This document shows positions 9,260-23,310 of a DNA stretch of 64,000 nt, in pieces. Position 1 is the first letter of the stretch. The number at the start of each line of letters is the position of its first letter. The position numbers and the translations under genes are program-made. The notes beneath the pieces are model-generated. The model did no database searches and had not been told where the DNA came from. It saw nothing but the letters and a program-made list of their open reading frames with translations. Source of the stretch: Bugula neritina (lineage: Eukaryota > Bryozoa > Gymnolaemata > Cheilostomatida > Bugulidae). The stretch lies in the NCBI GenBank assembly GCA_964035545.1, contig OZ037766.1, positions 3,220,501-3,284,500 of the forward strand, in the 5' to 3' direction.

Positions 9260-12200
9260 AAAACATAAATTATTGTATCATTAAAATACAAAAAACAATT
9301 TCTAAGATTTTGATAACTGTCAGTACACACATGTATTATTTCATAGTGCTGTATAGATAATTATATGCATGGCTGTCAAATTGTAGTTAGAAATAAATAA
9401 AAGATTCTTATACAATTCAATCTCAGTCAAACCAACATAGCGAACACAAGTTCAACTGGCAGTTGCATTTCATTGGCCAAAAATACTGTCAATGAATATT
9501 TCCCCTAAACAACGGATTATAGAAGCATAAAAGAATGGAAGTTTTCCTACCATTAGGATATACAATACTCTTATATAAATAATGAACGAATTATCAGTAG
9601 CACTGCTTTAGTAGATTATAAGAGCATATGAGATTGCAGGGTGTTATGAATTTATCAGAGAGAATGTTTAAAAACTCCACAGCATAAGATCATTATTAGA
9701 TAAACTATAATGTAAGAAAACAAAAAAAGATGTTGTGAAGCACCAAAATGTACAAAATCAACAATAAAAAAGTATAAGGATATTTATTGAATATTAACCT
9801 TAACATGCTTCTGCATGTTACTACAGTTTCAAATAGTATTTAGTTTTCTCACTCTTTACATCTACTATATAGATAGTACAATTTTAAAGACCAGTTGAAT
9901 ATGTGTGATGAAAATTTTTTTTCCAATCAAAACCTTAAATAAAATAAATATATTATATATTAACATTACATAAAAATGTAAATAAGATTGTTTGTTTTTA
10001 CTGTATTTCATAAAACGTTTCTTCAATTTATAAAGCACTAACTAAACAACTATATAAATGCATTCATGCAAGTTATAGCAACCATCTATGTTTTTAGGAA
10101 ATAATTTAAAATATTTTGCATTGAATGTTGAAAAGGTAGCTGTAAAATCTGTTGATTAATTATGCAACACAATTCTCATTTTTAACAATTGCTGTGTCTT
10201 TACAAGTTATTACTTTTGTGACTCTGTTTTCCTATAATATGAATATAAATAGTATACTTGATTGTTGGTATGCCATTATATTATATGTTTTGCCAGAACA
10301 AGCACTAACTGAAATAAAATTGCCCATGCACTTCCTAGACTTAAGGCTTCAATTCTTTGCAAAAATTGCCTTTTTGCAGATGAAGTAATAGAATATGTCA
10401 TTTTCTTATTACACATGTCCAAACTGAAGCTTCCAATTTCCAAAAAATATAGATTTTTTAAGAAGTGCCTGTAAAACATTTTTGCAACTTTTAGTTTAAA
10501 CAACTCATGTACATTGCTTTATATAGCGCAAGAGTTGTTTTTAAGATATTGTGATTTTATCAAGCATTTTTTGAAACTGTAGGAAAGAAAACAAAAATCT
10601 TTTGTATCGAGATATTAATGCTTAATATACAATAATAATATATATACTTTGAACAGCAACAGGGAATAACACTTAAAACTAGAAAAAGAGTTTTATTCAG
10701 CCTGCTTTTTAATTGTAATTTATAATTGTAATTTATAGAATTACTGTAAAGATATAATAGTCATGTCTCTTAGTTCACTCCGGCTACCCCAGGCTTTGTG
10801 GTTGGAAGAGCTTGGGTTTATGGATTGCCTGCTGCTCTACTCGCTGCTATACCTCATCCATGCTTGCTTGTGTGGCTTTTAAATAGCATGTGATTCAATG
10901 AGCAATGGAGTTCTGTTGTGTAGCCAACTGACAGATGTGTACTGGTTTAGTTGCAGCTTTTAGAACAGTCACTCTCAGATCTCTGTTGTAAATAGTCAAG
11001 AATTTTGCATAACATATTGTGTATCAGCAAGAGACTAAAAGTTCTACTGTATATAATATAAGTAACTAAAGAACCAGTGAACCACTCCATGCAACACAGT
11101 GACGCACATACTCAATAGAGAATTCTCTATAAAATTACTTTTACTAAAAATACAAATCAATACTGAGCCTCCGAGCTTATGAAAAAATTGTAAATATATG
11201 GTCAGTAATTACCAGTATATAGTTGCATTATATAGTATTAAACTGTATCAATTTTAACAGCAATAACTAACTGTATTGTTGAACTCAAAAAATACAATAA
11301 AATAAAAAATTATGTAGATGAAAAGCATGAATCAGTGTTACAACACTGACAAAACAATTATAATAAATTTAATTTTTTTAATTAAATTGCAACTTTAGAT
11401 CGTCTAAATTAAGTTATTTACTTGGTAGCCAATTAAAATGAGCGTATAGGCTATTATTTTTGCAATATGAACAGCTAACAAACCTGCAATGACAATGCAT
11501 ACTAAATGCATAGAACATTGAGTGTGATCATACACTGCGGGATAATTTTTGGAAAACCTGGTTAATTATAGTAAACAACATTTAAATAGTAGCAGCTGCA
11601 ACTACGATTTGACTGCAAGAACTATTTTTCAGGTTTCAATAGTTGATGCATAAGTCAACAATGATTACAAGTAGTTTGATTACACTATATATAAGACTAT
11701 TAATAAAAAGCAGTCTGTAATTTCTTTTGTTATATATATACAAATACTATAACAACTCATTAGCAGTTATATCTGTCATATTAGTAAAGTTAGAAGTTTA
11801 AACTGAAATCTGTTCTAATTACACATATAGTAGCTGCTGCTTCATGTTTCAAATATATGATGCATGCATGAAAGCTTACTCAAAGCATAATATTATATAC
11901 GACTTTGAAATATATTGCACTTATAGTTGTTTGTATTTTTTTAAATAATAGTGGAAAATCTAAAATATTTTTATGTGCTAGAAAAAGAAGAGAATTAGTA
12001 ATTTTATAATTGATAATGTTGACAGGAATTAACTTAGTTTTAATAAAAAGCCTGTTTTTTATAATAAGATATACAAAGTTGTTGATTTAGCGTTTTGCAG
12101 ACAAACTGTGCCTACACCGCTGTGAAAGCTGCTATCAATTTAATCGTTTAGCAAGAAGATGTACTAGTGAACAGGTTCTAGGTTTTGTTATAGCAAAGTA

Positions 12201-12811
12201 ATTATTTTCTACACTAACATTTGGTGCTTTTGATTTTATATTTTGTCTTTTCTAACTTGCTGCAAATTTATATTTGTTATGAAGCATGCTTCTTATAGTT
12301 ACCACGTGCAAAAGCATTTGTTTGCAATTGTTTTTTGCTAAATGAATTTGCTATTGATCTTAGCTTTGACAGACCAGTGTAGAGTCAGATGCTGTGAACC
12401 AAGTGTAGACCAAGTGTAAACAATAAAATGAACATCCAGTGAAGATTCACAGCACTTGACACCAACCTCTACTGTGTAAGCATATTATGCATATTATATA
12501 GTAGACTGCAGTCATAACATTTTAGCATCATAAAGTGTTTTGTAAATGTACAGCCAACAGTTATGTTGTCAAAATATTTTGCTTGCTTCACTTGTGCAGT
12601 GTGATAACCATTAGTGAAAAGCTTGCTACTCCATTCGCTGTAATATAGTTACTTTAAAGTAAAATACCGTTATGCAACTTCGGATTATTCAGGAGTTATG
12701 AGCTCATAACTCCTGATGAGTTATTTACAAAATAACAATTAACACTGAATGTTGGTACTTCATATTGTGATGTAATACCCTGTTTTAGTGATAGTAAAGG
12801 CAAGTAAGAAT
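9260..12811. other. Intergenic region, no gene recognised
   Basis: 9260 to about 10620 is the A copy of duplicated flank (mate about 14855-16750). Beyond it a GC-richer patch at about 10765-10880 stands out without a clear frame, 12367-12480 holds an imperfect inverted repeat around atgctgtgaa, and 12689-12716 is a perfect 28-base palindrome. Confidence 0.5.
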
Positions 12812-12997
12812 TTGCATTGAGATTATTTTTTTATTAACAGCTAGAACAAGTTCTAATGTCAATACTTATAATTGTAACGATTACAACAATAAAATGGCAC
12901 ATTAAATAGACGTAAAGAAAAGTTTAACAAAATATGATTTTTGAGTTGGGCAGGTCAAGCAGTGAAATGGGTCAATAGAGTTCATCGTTTCAGTGTC
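12812..12997 (-). other. 3' non-coding exon of the 13.7 kb gene
   Basis: Acceptor TTGCAG (12998-13000 plus strand CTG), exon start GACACTGAAACGATGAACTC, AATAAA at 12830-12835. Confidence 0.55.
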
Positions 12998-13317
12998 CTG
13001 CAATGTAACATAAAAGAACATAAAAGAAGAGTGTTCAGTGTGGAGTTTCTGTATAATGATTAACAACATAAGTGTAATATATGTATAGGTTTAAAAAAAT
13101 ATGAGCCATTATAAATATTAAAAAATAAGCACAATGTAAGCTATTTGATAACAAAGTCATTATCAGTCGATATTTTTGGAAAACAAATGCCGATGAAATT
13201 TACTAGCTATATTTAATATACTTTTGGAACTTGCCTTTAAAACCAAAATTGCATTACCCAGCAGCTGCTGCAAAAAACCTGGACTCTGGTTTTTAGCTTT
13301 AGCAACTGCTGCATATG

Positions 13318-13352
13318 TTGATTGATTGATTAATTGATTGATTGATTGATTA

Positions 13353-13390
<38 letters not shown>

Positions 13391-13391
13391 G
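13318..13391. repeat. (TTGA)n microsatellite
   Basis: About 74 bases of tandem ATTG units interrupted twice by ATTA, inside intron 2 of the 13.7 kb gene. It explains why that intron (about 730 bases) is longer than in the 8.1 kb copy (441). Confidence 0.9.
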
Positions 13392-13689
13392 TACTTATAC
13401 AGCTCTGCTGCAAAAGGAATCCTTTTTTAGTATTTTTACAAGTTCATTTAATGGAAGCACAAAGAATTGATTTAATATATATGCTTAACTTTTTTCTTGG
13501 GCTGAATAAGTGAACAAGTGAAACCAACTTTAAAAAAATTATTTTTAAATTATTTATAATTTTTAAAACATTAAAAGTAATACGCAGCATTTAATCACTA
13601 TATGAACTATACAAGGCAAAAACGCTGCAAAGCAAACTACTGAGAAATTACTGAAAAACCTTGGTTCATATAACTTAGCTAATTACACC

Positions 13690-13752
13690 TACCAGGTGTT
13701 ACCATCTAGTATCTTAGTTGCACTTACCAGGTGTTACTATTTAGTATCTTCC
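13690..13752 (-). repeat. Tandem duplication of stop-codon and donor segment
   Basis: About 24 bases (containing accaggtgtta.catctagtatctt) occur twice, offset by 35 bases. Both copies carry a usable donor on the minus strand: CCTG|GTAAGTG at 13727/13728 and CCTG|GTAGGT at 13692/13693. Confidence 0.8.
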
Positions 13753-13974
13753 ATAGTAAGATGAGAGCTTGGACGGGTATAAGTTATAGCCCTTGCCAAA
13801 GTTGAAGCCTCTGTAATTGTTGTATAGACCTCGGTTGTATATACCTCGGTTGTATATACCTCGGTTGTAGTACTTGTAGTTAGATAGTCCGTATCCTCCA
13901 TAGAGATAGTTGTTGTAGTAAGTAGCAGAGGTAAGTGCTAGGCAGACAGCCAATAGGATTGCAATGACCTTCAT
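13741..13974 (-). CDS. Tyr-rich secreted peptide, class I (77 aa)
   Basis: It has the same signal peptide as the 8.1 kb gene and a mature part with three tandem units (NRGIY, NRGIY, NRGLY) where that gene has two, so the two differ by one 15-base repeat. RGFNFGKGYN replaces RGYNFGKGYN; the end SSYYGRY is kept. The start was placed at the MKVIA Met: the longer open frame upstream (to 14067) runs into intron 1 across the acceptor CAG at 13990-13992. Exon 2 ends at a donor CCTG|GTAAGTG (13728), and a second copy of the stop/donor segment follows 35 bases on. Exon 1 lies at about 14520-14568. Confidence 0.88.
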   Translation of the reverse strand: MKVIAILLAVCLALTSATYYNNYLYGGYGLSNYKYYNRGIYNRGIYNRGLYNNYRGFNFGKGYNLYPSKLSSYYGRY

Positions 13975-14596
13975 GTTTAGGTTTAGGTTCTGTAAATTAG
14001 AAAGTATATCAAACACTTGAAAGTTGTTTATGTTAAAAATTACTATCTCTATTTTATTAAAATTCAACAGAAAGTATTTTCAATAAAAATAGAATAAAAA
14101 CATCAGTTGACCAGTAAAAATTACATTTTAATACTTTTCTATAGCAGTTTATATTTATTTTTTTATTAACTTTGCAAATAAGATGCCTTTAAAAATTCCT
14201 AGGCAATTGAAGACTTTTTAAGATTAAGATATTATGTTTGAAAAATTTAGAATTTTTCATGCTCAAGGTAGTCATGTGTATTTCTAAAAGCAAAAGCAAC
14301 ACACACAGAATGAAGTTCAAAATTGAAAAATACTAATTTTTATAATTATTTTGCCTATTTCTGCATGAAATTACTTTTCAATAAAACAAACAATGCAGTG
14401 AAAGTGATGTCATTATAAAGGTTTTTTTTTTCAAAATACACATTGGTAATTAATTCTAATAAAATCGAATTACATATATTATAATCTATACTACAAAATA
14501 ACAGAAATATATATCTTACTTTTGAGTTCAGGTTATAGATCACACTGTACAGCTGATGTTCAACAAGTGAATGATTTATCCAAACAAACTATCTCT

Positions 14597-14604
14597 CTTA
14601 TATA
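14597..14604 (-). promoter_or_regulatory. TATA box, 13.7 kb gene
   Basis: TATATAAG on the minus strand, with the same exon 1 downstream as in the 8.1 kb copy (GTTGAACATCAGCTGTACAG). Confidence 0.75.
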
Positions 14605-14659
14605 CTTTGTGCGTTACCTCTTGTCTTATTCCTAGGTATGACTTGGCTCTTTTGATTAC

Positions 14660-14678
14660 AATTAATTTCTCATTAATT
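14660..14678 (-). promoter_or_regulatory. Paired TAAT element, class I promoter
   Basis: The same 19-base element as at 9067-9085 and 18094-18112, 56 bases above TATA. Confidence 0.5.
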
Positions 14679-14964
14679 GTTATAGTTTATAAAATGAGGA
14701 AAATACATCAATCAGCTAAATTACATCTCAGATGACCATCATATTGATTTCCCCCATTTTCTTTTTAATTATTCAACACCTTTCAATACTTTAGCCAAGG
14801 GGTATGGAAATAGAAAAATTCCAATTGCATAATTATTTTTCCTGCCTTGCTACCAGAGAATGGTAGGTTATTGAATTATTAAAAACGCAAATGACAAGTT
14901 CTAGAATTTTGATAGCAGAAGCTATTGTCAATATACCCATGTATTATTTTATAAAATTATATGC

Positions 14965-15126
<162 letters not shown>

Positions 15127-16075
15127 GTCAAATTGTAGTTGGAAATCGATTTAAAAGATTTCTATACAATTTAATTCCAGTCAAGAAATTTCAATGGCAT
15201 ATTTTGTTGATCAAATCTCATTGTATATTTTCTCTAAGAAGTGTAGCTATGAACGACTATAAAAACTGTAATCTGTAAGCAAGGCCAATTAGGTCGAGTG
15301 CACGTGCAAGTGTACTATATTAAACAACAAATACTGTTTTTATAGTAAATATACTTAACTTCTTTCCTTGTATATTGATGTTTGTGATTATTACTATATA
15401 TATATCTAAACAAGCTCATGCTTATCTACATTCAATATAAAAAACATAATTTTAAATTGTTTAATTTTTATCATCAAGCATAGAAAACAACTGATAGATA
15501 ACAGTTTAAACAACGAATGCGCTTATAGATTTTCAGTGTAAGGTAGCTATAGCAGCAAATATGTAATAATTATGCTGAAGTATATAGTAGCAAAAAATAA
15601 AAAATTGACATGTTTTCACTGTTAAAAATACATTTCAATAAGAATAACTGAATTATCATAAGCACTGTATTATTAAATGAGAAGACATAGAATTGGAGTT
15701 TATTTCCTTAATAAGTATACTTATTAGAACATGTCGGTTTGCAACGTATTCTCATTAATATAATATTTGTTGTACAAGTAACAAAAAGTCTTGGGAAACT
15801 AAATATGCTTATAGATAAGTATAAAGATAAAACAGTTTTGATTTATTAGTAAATATATAGTCTGTTTTTGTCACTCTAGTGCCAAACAGTATTAAGCTCG
15901 TTTACTTTTCACATTTCTTTATAGACAGTGAAATTTAAAAGACCAAGTAATTTCGTTTTATGTACGATTGAATACGCATGGCAACGGCTTAACTTAAGTA
16001 TATAAAAATTTACTCGACATTTTTTTCACAATTTTGCATTAAATGTATCAACTTCTTGTAAAAATATAAGTAACA

Positions 16076-16212
<137 letters not shown>

Positions 16213-16750
16213 ATTTATGGCCTTCCATGCATATAATATTCTTTTAATTTATAAAGTCATAAACAAATAATTGGTAATTTATTTATGCCTTAGCAAAAGT
16301 CAAAGTATTTTAAAAGGTATTTTGTATTCAATGCTGCGGCAAAATAGCTATAAGATTTGTTGGCCATGACAATGCAAATTTTATCATTGTTGTGTCATAT
16401 TGCACTATAATTGCTTTGTTTGTAATTATATTTTTCTAAAGCATATATAAGTTATACAAATAGTAGCCTATGCTTAATTGTTGGTATGCTATATTAGCGC
16501 CGGGAGAATTGCCTGCTTTCTAACTCTTTAAGGCATTAATTTTTTGTAATATTTGCCTTTTGGCAGATAAAATAATAGACTGTCACTTTCATGTCACATT
16601 TCCTATCTGATGGAAGCTTCAAATTTCTTAAAATAAAAAATGATAAAATTGTTCAATATGTAGTTTTTGCAAATCTCATTTAAAACATATAAATAACCAT
16701 ATCTATTTTTAGCAAAACTTGCTTTTAAAATATTCTGATTTTTGTTTATT

Positions 16751-18090
<1,340 letters not shown>

Positions 18091-18093
18091 TGC

Positions 18094-18112
18094 AATTAAT
18101 GAGAAATTAATT
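18094..18112 (+). promoter_or_regulatory. Paired TAAT element, class I promoter
   Basis: AATTAATGAGAAATTAATT, identical to those above the other two class I genes, 56 bases above TATA. Confidence 0.5.
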
Positions 18113-18167
18113 ATAATAAAAACAGCAAAGTCATAACCAGGACAAAAGCAAGGAATAACTCCAAAAG

Positions 18168-18175
18168 TATAAAAG
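18168..18175 (+). promoter_or_regulatory. TATA box, 18.6 kb gene
   Basis: TATAAAAG followed by the class I exon 1 sequence (about 18200-18249), which ends CTTAAAA|GTAAGATA. Confidence 0.75.
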
Positions 18176-18588
18176 AAAGATAGTTTGTTTGGATAAATCA
18201 TTCACTTTTTGAACATCAACTGTACAGTGTGATCAACCTGAACTTAAAAGTAAGATACTTCATTATTTTATATTTTAGATTAGTTTTATCATTCTACCTA
18301 TATGTTTGTGTAAACATGCTAAATTATTTTTGACACTTAACTAGATGCTTAAACACCATTTTTACTATTCGCAAGCTATAAAAGCTGTCATAGAAAAATA
18401 ACAATATGTTACTTATTTTTTGTTTACTAAAGATTTTATTCTTTTATCACTAAAAACCTTTTTTTGATATTAAGATAAAGTAATTGACTCATTTTCGATA
18501 CAAGCACCTATAGCTGTAGCATTATGTCCTAATAAATTAAACTTTATGATTTCATAATTTCATATTTCTACAGAACTTACACCTAAAC

Positions 18589-18822
18589 ATGAAGGTCATT
18601 GCAATCCTATTGGCTGTCTGCCTAGCACTTACCTCTGCTACTTACTACAACAACTATCTCGATGGAGGATACGGACTATCTAACTACAAGTACTACAACC
18701 GAGGTCTATACAACCGAGGTCTATACAACCGAGGTCTATACAACAATTACAGAGGATACAACTTTGGCAAGGGCTATAACTTATACCCATCCAAACTCTC
18801 CTCTTACTATGGAAGATACTAA
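18589..18822 (+). CDS. Tyr-rich secreted peptide, class I (77 aa)
   Basis: Signal peptide MKVIAILLAVCLALTSA, then YYNNYLDGGYG, three identical NRGLY units, YNNYRGYNFGKGYN and the ending SSYYGRY. Asp25 replaces the Tyr of the other class I genes and is the only acidic residue. Exon 2 runs 18574-18836: acceptor TTTCTACAG, donor CCCTG|GTGAGTG 14 bases past the TAA. Exon 1 ends at 18249 and exon 3 starts at 19636. It stands on the plus strand and converges on the class II gene at 21.4 kb. The Thr-rich reading in another frame is a shadow. Confidence 0.88.
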   Translation: MKVIAILLAVCLALTSATYYNNYLDGGYGLSNYKYYNRGLYNRGLYNRGLYNNYRGYNFGKGYNLYPSKLSSYYGRY

Positions 18823-19273
18823 TTTGCAACACCCTGGTGAGTGTAATTAACTATAAGTTCTAAAAAATTGAGTTTTATTAAAAACCTAGGAAAGTATAAT
18901 AGTGAGCTCTCTGTATGCATTCTTCAAAATCTTTTTTTGCTTTTTTCTCGCAGTTTATAGTAAATAAATCCTGCATACTACTATAACTTAAACAACCGCC
19001 TTAGCAAGTTTCATCTACGACAAGGGTTATGTTGCTTTAGTTAAAATAAAAAATGTTTATAGGAGATATTTAATGTTTATATGCTCTTTTGAATAAGCTT
19101 GCAATGCAAAAGTTAGCATATATACTTTTGCTGGAAGATGCAGAATGATTCGCCATTCAATATTTGTAAAATATTAATTTAAACTGTTATTAAAGCTAAA
19201 GATATTTACATACATTTAAATTAATTAAAATGTGATTTTTGTACTTCAGCTAAAGTTGCGTTTATACCTCTAT

Positions 19274-19366
19274 TGAAAATCGTGAAGGTATAAAAGCAAC
19301 TTAAGTAATTTTCTGTTGCGTGCAACGGAAAATTACTTAAGTTGCGTTTATGCTTTCACGATTTCC
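19274..19366. repeat. Palindrome, MITE-like
   Basis: Two arms of about 46 bases meet with no spacer (gcaacttaagtaatttt... / ...aaaattacttaagttgc), with scattered mismatches in the outer part. It lies in intron 2 of the 18.6 kb gene, and a further gttgcgtttatac copy sits just upstream. Confidence 0.75.
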
Positions 19367-19635
19367 AGCTGATTAGTAATTCGCAGTTTTGGCTTCATAA
19401 AAATTAATAATAGATGATGTATATAATTGAAACTGCCCTATATGTTTTGAAATTTTCTTATGATTATCAGCACTTGAAATACTCTAAATTATAATTTGTT
19501 GGTGGTTTTAATATTTAAAATAGTTTATATTTTATAAAACCTAAATGCATTCCTATTACTGTAGTCTTTACAGGACAACTTCGCAACAAACCTTTCTATA
19601 CTTTTCATGTTATAAAATATTTCTATATATTGTAG

Positions 19636-19825
19636 AAAGCTAAAATGATGAATTCTGGACTGATTTTATTCCCTGAAACCTGTGCTATATTAAATATATA
19701 TTTATTTTGTTGAAATTTTTATGTTTAATTAGCACTTTTTGTTGTCATATTGATAATAGTTGACACTAAAGTTTGTTGTGTTCTCATTTCTTAAGCGTTA
19801 ATAAACAAAATTAAATGCCCTATAA
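19636..19825 (+). other. 3' non-coding exon of the 18.6 kb gene
   Basis: Acceptor ATTGTAG, exon contains AATTCTGGACTGATTTTATT matching the minus-strand class I genes, AATAAA at 19800-19805. Confidence 0.6.
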
Positions 19826-20169
19826 CCTATTCTTACTTGTTTCTGCTGTTAATAAATTATAGGGTATCACATCACAGCGTAGAGTATAGAATTTATAGTG
19901 TTATTCTTATTAATTTGAAACTCACTTATCAAGAGTTATCAGGCCTTGCCATGCATATTTTTTAGGTGAAACAAATCCTACTTGTTGACATCCTTATTAT
20001 AATAATATTTTACCATAGAGTCAATTATAATAATATTATTCTCTTTGAAAATATTTAAGAGAATATATGTAAAGTAAGAAGAGACAACTCTACACATCAT
20101 ATCAAAAAGAGTTTTAAAATACTTCCATACGCGTTACTGTAGGTAGCTTTGTTCTGTTTCTAAGTATCT

Positions 20170-20350
20170 TATATCATATGATAATATAATATGATATGAT
20201 ATAAGATAATATATTATAGCATGATATACTATAATATTATATAATATAATAAAATATTATATTGTATAATATAATATATAAGTATAGCATGATATAATAT
20301 AATATAGTATTATATAATACAATATAATATAATATTATATAACAATATAT
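20170..20350. repeat. Low-complexity (ATATAAT)-rich tract
   Basis: Irregular tandem of atataatat/gatata-type units, about 180 bases, no coding meaning. It lies in the convergent spacer between the 18.6 and 21.4 kb genes; the remainder of 19826-20974 shows nothing recognisable. Confidence 0.8.
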
Positions 20351-20974
20351 ATTTCTCAAAGCAGACCATGCAGATGTTGTATTACGTTTATTAATAACAT
20401 GCTTAAGGCTTTTGAGGAGTTATGTTTCATGTAGATATATTGTTAGTTGTTTTATTACTTTTTAATATTATTCAGTGCGAATTAAATATTTGCAGATTAT
20501 CAGTGTAGTTTAGAAATAGCATTATTTATTTACTACATAATTTTTTTAATAATTATAGGACTGTCTTTCTACTAATAATTTAGGTCTTTTAATAATAATA
20601 TCCCTGTGATTTGAAACCAAAACCTGTATTAATAATTGCAAAGTTTTCAACTTTGTCGTAGATTCTATATTTAATAAGTTTGAGATAACTTCAAAAGTTT
20701 TAATTCATACTTTTAAATAAACATTTTTCTTTCTATAAGTTTTAATCTTATACTTGAGTTAATTACTACTTTGTAATCATTATAATATTATGAGGTGGTA
20801 TGCAGGGTGACCTTTGAACTTGGTTTTATTTGAGCTCATCAAGGCCTATATCTGACACTGTTGATGAATGGTAATTAAGTTTTTTACTTTGAACAAGCAA
20901 TGTTGTCTGATTATTATGCATTTTGCTTTGTGATAGAAGTTTTAAAATTAAATAAAATGTTGAGTATATAGCAT

Positions 20975-21115
20975 GCAGAGCTGATTTATTAAAGTCAACA
21001 AACAAAATCTAAATTAAAGTTTTAACAACAAAATTTGTAACAAAAAGTGTGAAAATTAAAGAGAGAGCAAGGCAGAGGGTAGAAAGGCAGTCCAGGGTTT
21101 ATTTTCAGGGATCAT
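20975..21115 (-). other. 3' non-coding exon of the 21.4 kb gene
   Basis: Acceptor TTTTAG (plus-strand CTA 21116-21118), motif CCCTGGACTGCC, AATAAA at 20995-21000. The same layout is kept in all class II genes. Confidence 0.65.
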
Positions 21116-21444
21116 CTAAAATAAGAGTGGAATAAACAATAATTTTTGTCAACAGTTTGTGCGCAAGAATTAAGTTGAAATTTTTTTTAACTTTTATATG
21201 AGTTCATCAGATAATAAAATATACAAAGAATATTCAGAAAAAGCATTTATGAAACGTTTATTAAATTATTGAGTAAAACTCATTTAATTGATAATATTGT
21301 TTTAAATAGTCAGATACAGAAAATCTTAGTAGCTAAGCTATTTGATGTGCAATTGGAAAGTTTAAATGCACACCTGCATATTACAGGATAATTATATGCA
21401 AAGTGTTTCACTTACTTAGAGTTATCTTCACATACAAGAGTTGC

Positions 21445-21657
21445 TTAATATTTTCCATAGTAAGAAGAGTATTTGGGTCTGTAGTGGCTTCCGTAGTTGT
21501 ATCTTCTGTTGTAGGGTCTGTAACTGTTGTAACGCCTGTTGTAGTTGTTGTATCGCTTGTAGCTAGATGGCCTGTAGCTTTTGTAGCGGTAGTTGTTGTG
21601 GTAGGAAGCAGCAACAAGAGCAAGGCAGACAGCCAATAGGATTGCAATGACCTTCAT
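21445..21657 (-). CDS. Tyr/Arg-rich secreted peptide, class II (70 aa)
   Basis: Signal peptide MKVIAILLAVCLALVAA, then a 53-residue basic mature peptide built on SYRP, YNNYNRRYNSY, PYNRRYN and the ending SSYYGKY. About one residue in three is Tyr; there is no Asp, Glu or Cys. It differs from the 28-42 kb copies by two Arg-to-Lys changes (YKSYRP, SYKRYN). The start is the MKVIA Met; the longer frame upstream reads through intron 1 (acceptor TAG at 21677-21679). Exon 2 is 21416-21676 with donor CTAA|GTAAGTG. Exon 1 (about 22105-22140) ends CTGTTAAG|GTAAAA. It is probably the founder-like copy of the class II expansion, paired convergently with the 18.6 kb gene. Confidence 0.88.
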   Translation of the reverse strand: MKVIAILLAVCLALVAASYHNNYRYKSYRPSSYKRYNNYNRRYNSYRPYNRRYNYGSHYRPKYSSYYGKY

Positions 21658-22168
21658 GTTTGAAATGATAGAGTTTCTATATAAAATAAAATAAAAAAAC
21701 ATAAATAGCTGCAATATATTTTCATCAACAAAAAACAAAACCATACGAACCCCTTTTCTGCCCTAATCACAGTATCATAAATTATAGATTGGCTATTAGA
21801 GACACATTATACATGTAAAAGCTTGGTTGAGTAAATTTTTTTCTTTCTTGTTTAAACCTCATATAAAATGCAAAAAATATTTTTACCTGACTTGCAATAT
21901 GTAATAAACTATTAATATAATTATGCAAAAGTATAGGAAAATAATATGATTGTTATATATATTTTATATATAGCAGTGTCTGCTAAAATATGCAAACTAT
22001 ATTGTCTAAAATTTAATATTGATCATGTTGAAAAATGGAAATTTTGTGTCTAAAAATGACAATTTAAACTGTAAAAATATTGTAAAAGAAGTGAACAATT
22101 TTACCTTAACAGCTAATGTGCAGTTGAGATTCTAGAGAGTAACTGTTTTACCTGAGTCGATTCTCTTT

Positions 22169-22176
22169 CTTTTATA
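22169..22176 (-). promoter_or_regulatory. TATA box, 21.4 kb gene
   Basis: TATAAAAG on the minus strand, about 30 bases above exon 1. Confidence 0.75.
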
Positions 22177-22712
22177 CTTTCTGGAAGTCGAGCCGTCAGA
22201 AGTTTTTTATATTCATAATGACTTGCAAGTTTCATTTTTTTCTAGTTATTTATAAGCATTAGTTGCTACCGATAGTTTAGGTAAAAATAGTCTTCCTTAT
22301 ATAATGTCCTTATACATAGTGGCATTAAAATGTTCCATATTATTACAGTTTTTATACTATTAACATGATGCTAACATAGTAAACATTTATATTAAGATGA
22401 ATTAGGCAAAAAGTCAATAAATCCCCATAATTTTGATATCCATACTGCTTGGTCACTCCATTATATACTTTTTATATTATTAATGTTATGGAGATAAATT
22501 TCATGGACTTCCTAAATAACAAAGTTTCAAATTGTACGTTTGGGTAATGAACTCATTGTTGGTCACATATGATAAAAATAAATCATGAAGTTGTTTATGT
22601 TCATTAGTTAAGTCAAATTTACTATATCTGGGCTAATAGCTCAAAACATATTTTAGCAACCTTATCTTCTCCGTTTTTAATTTCATGATTATAACCAAAT
22701 ACTGTATATATA

Positions 22713-23310
<598 letters not shown>

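Larger units (their letters stand above)
7475..10620. repeat. Segmental duplication, copy A (mate 12812-16750)
   Basis: Exons, introns, promoter and about 1.5 kb of upstream flank of the 8.1 kb gene recur in the same orientation with the 13.7 kb gene. Matching flank landmarks include agccaaggggtatggaaat (near 9200 and 14795) and ttgttggtatgcc/t (near 10263 and 16480). Confidence 0.7.

Noticed and set aside
10765-10880. GC-richer patch suggesting a missed exon
   Set aside because: No frame with credible splice borders or recognisable protein could be built; noted only as a compositional oddity.
21403-21639. Val/Ser-rich antisense frames over class II genes
   Set aside because: Mirror shadows of the Tyr-rich codons; position and length follow the sense frame exactly in each copy.
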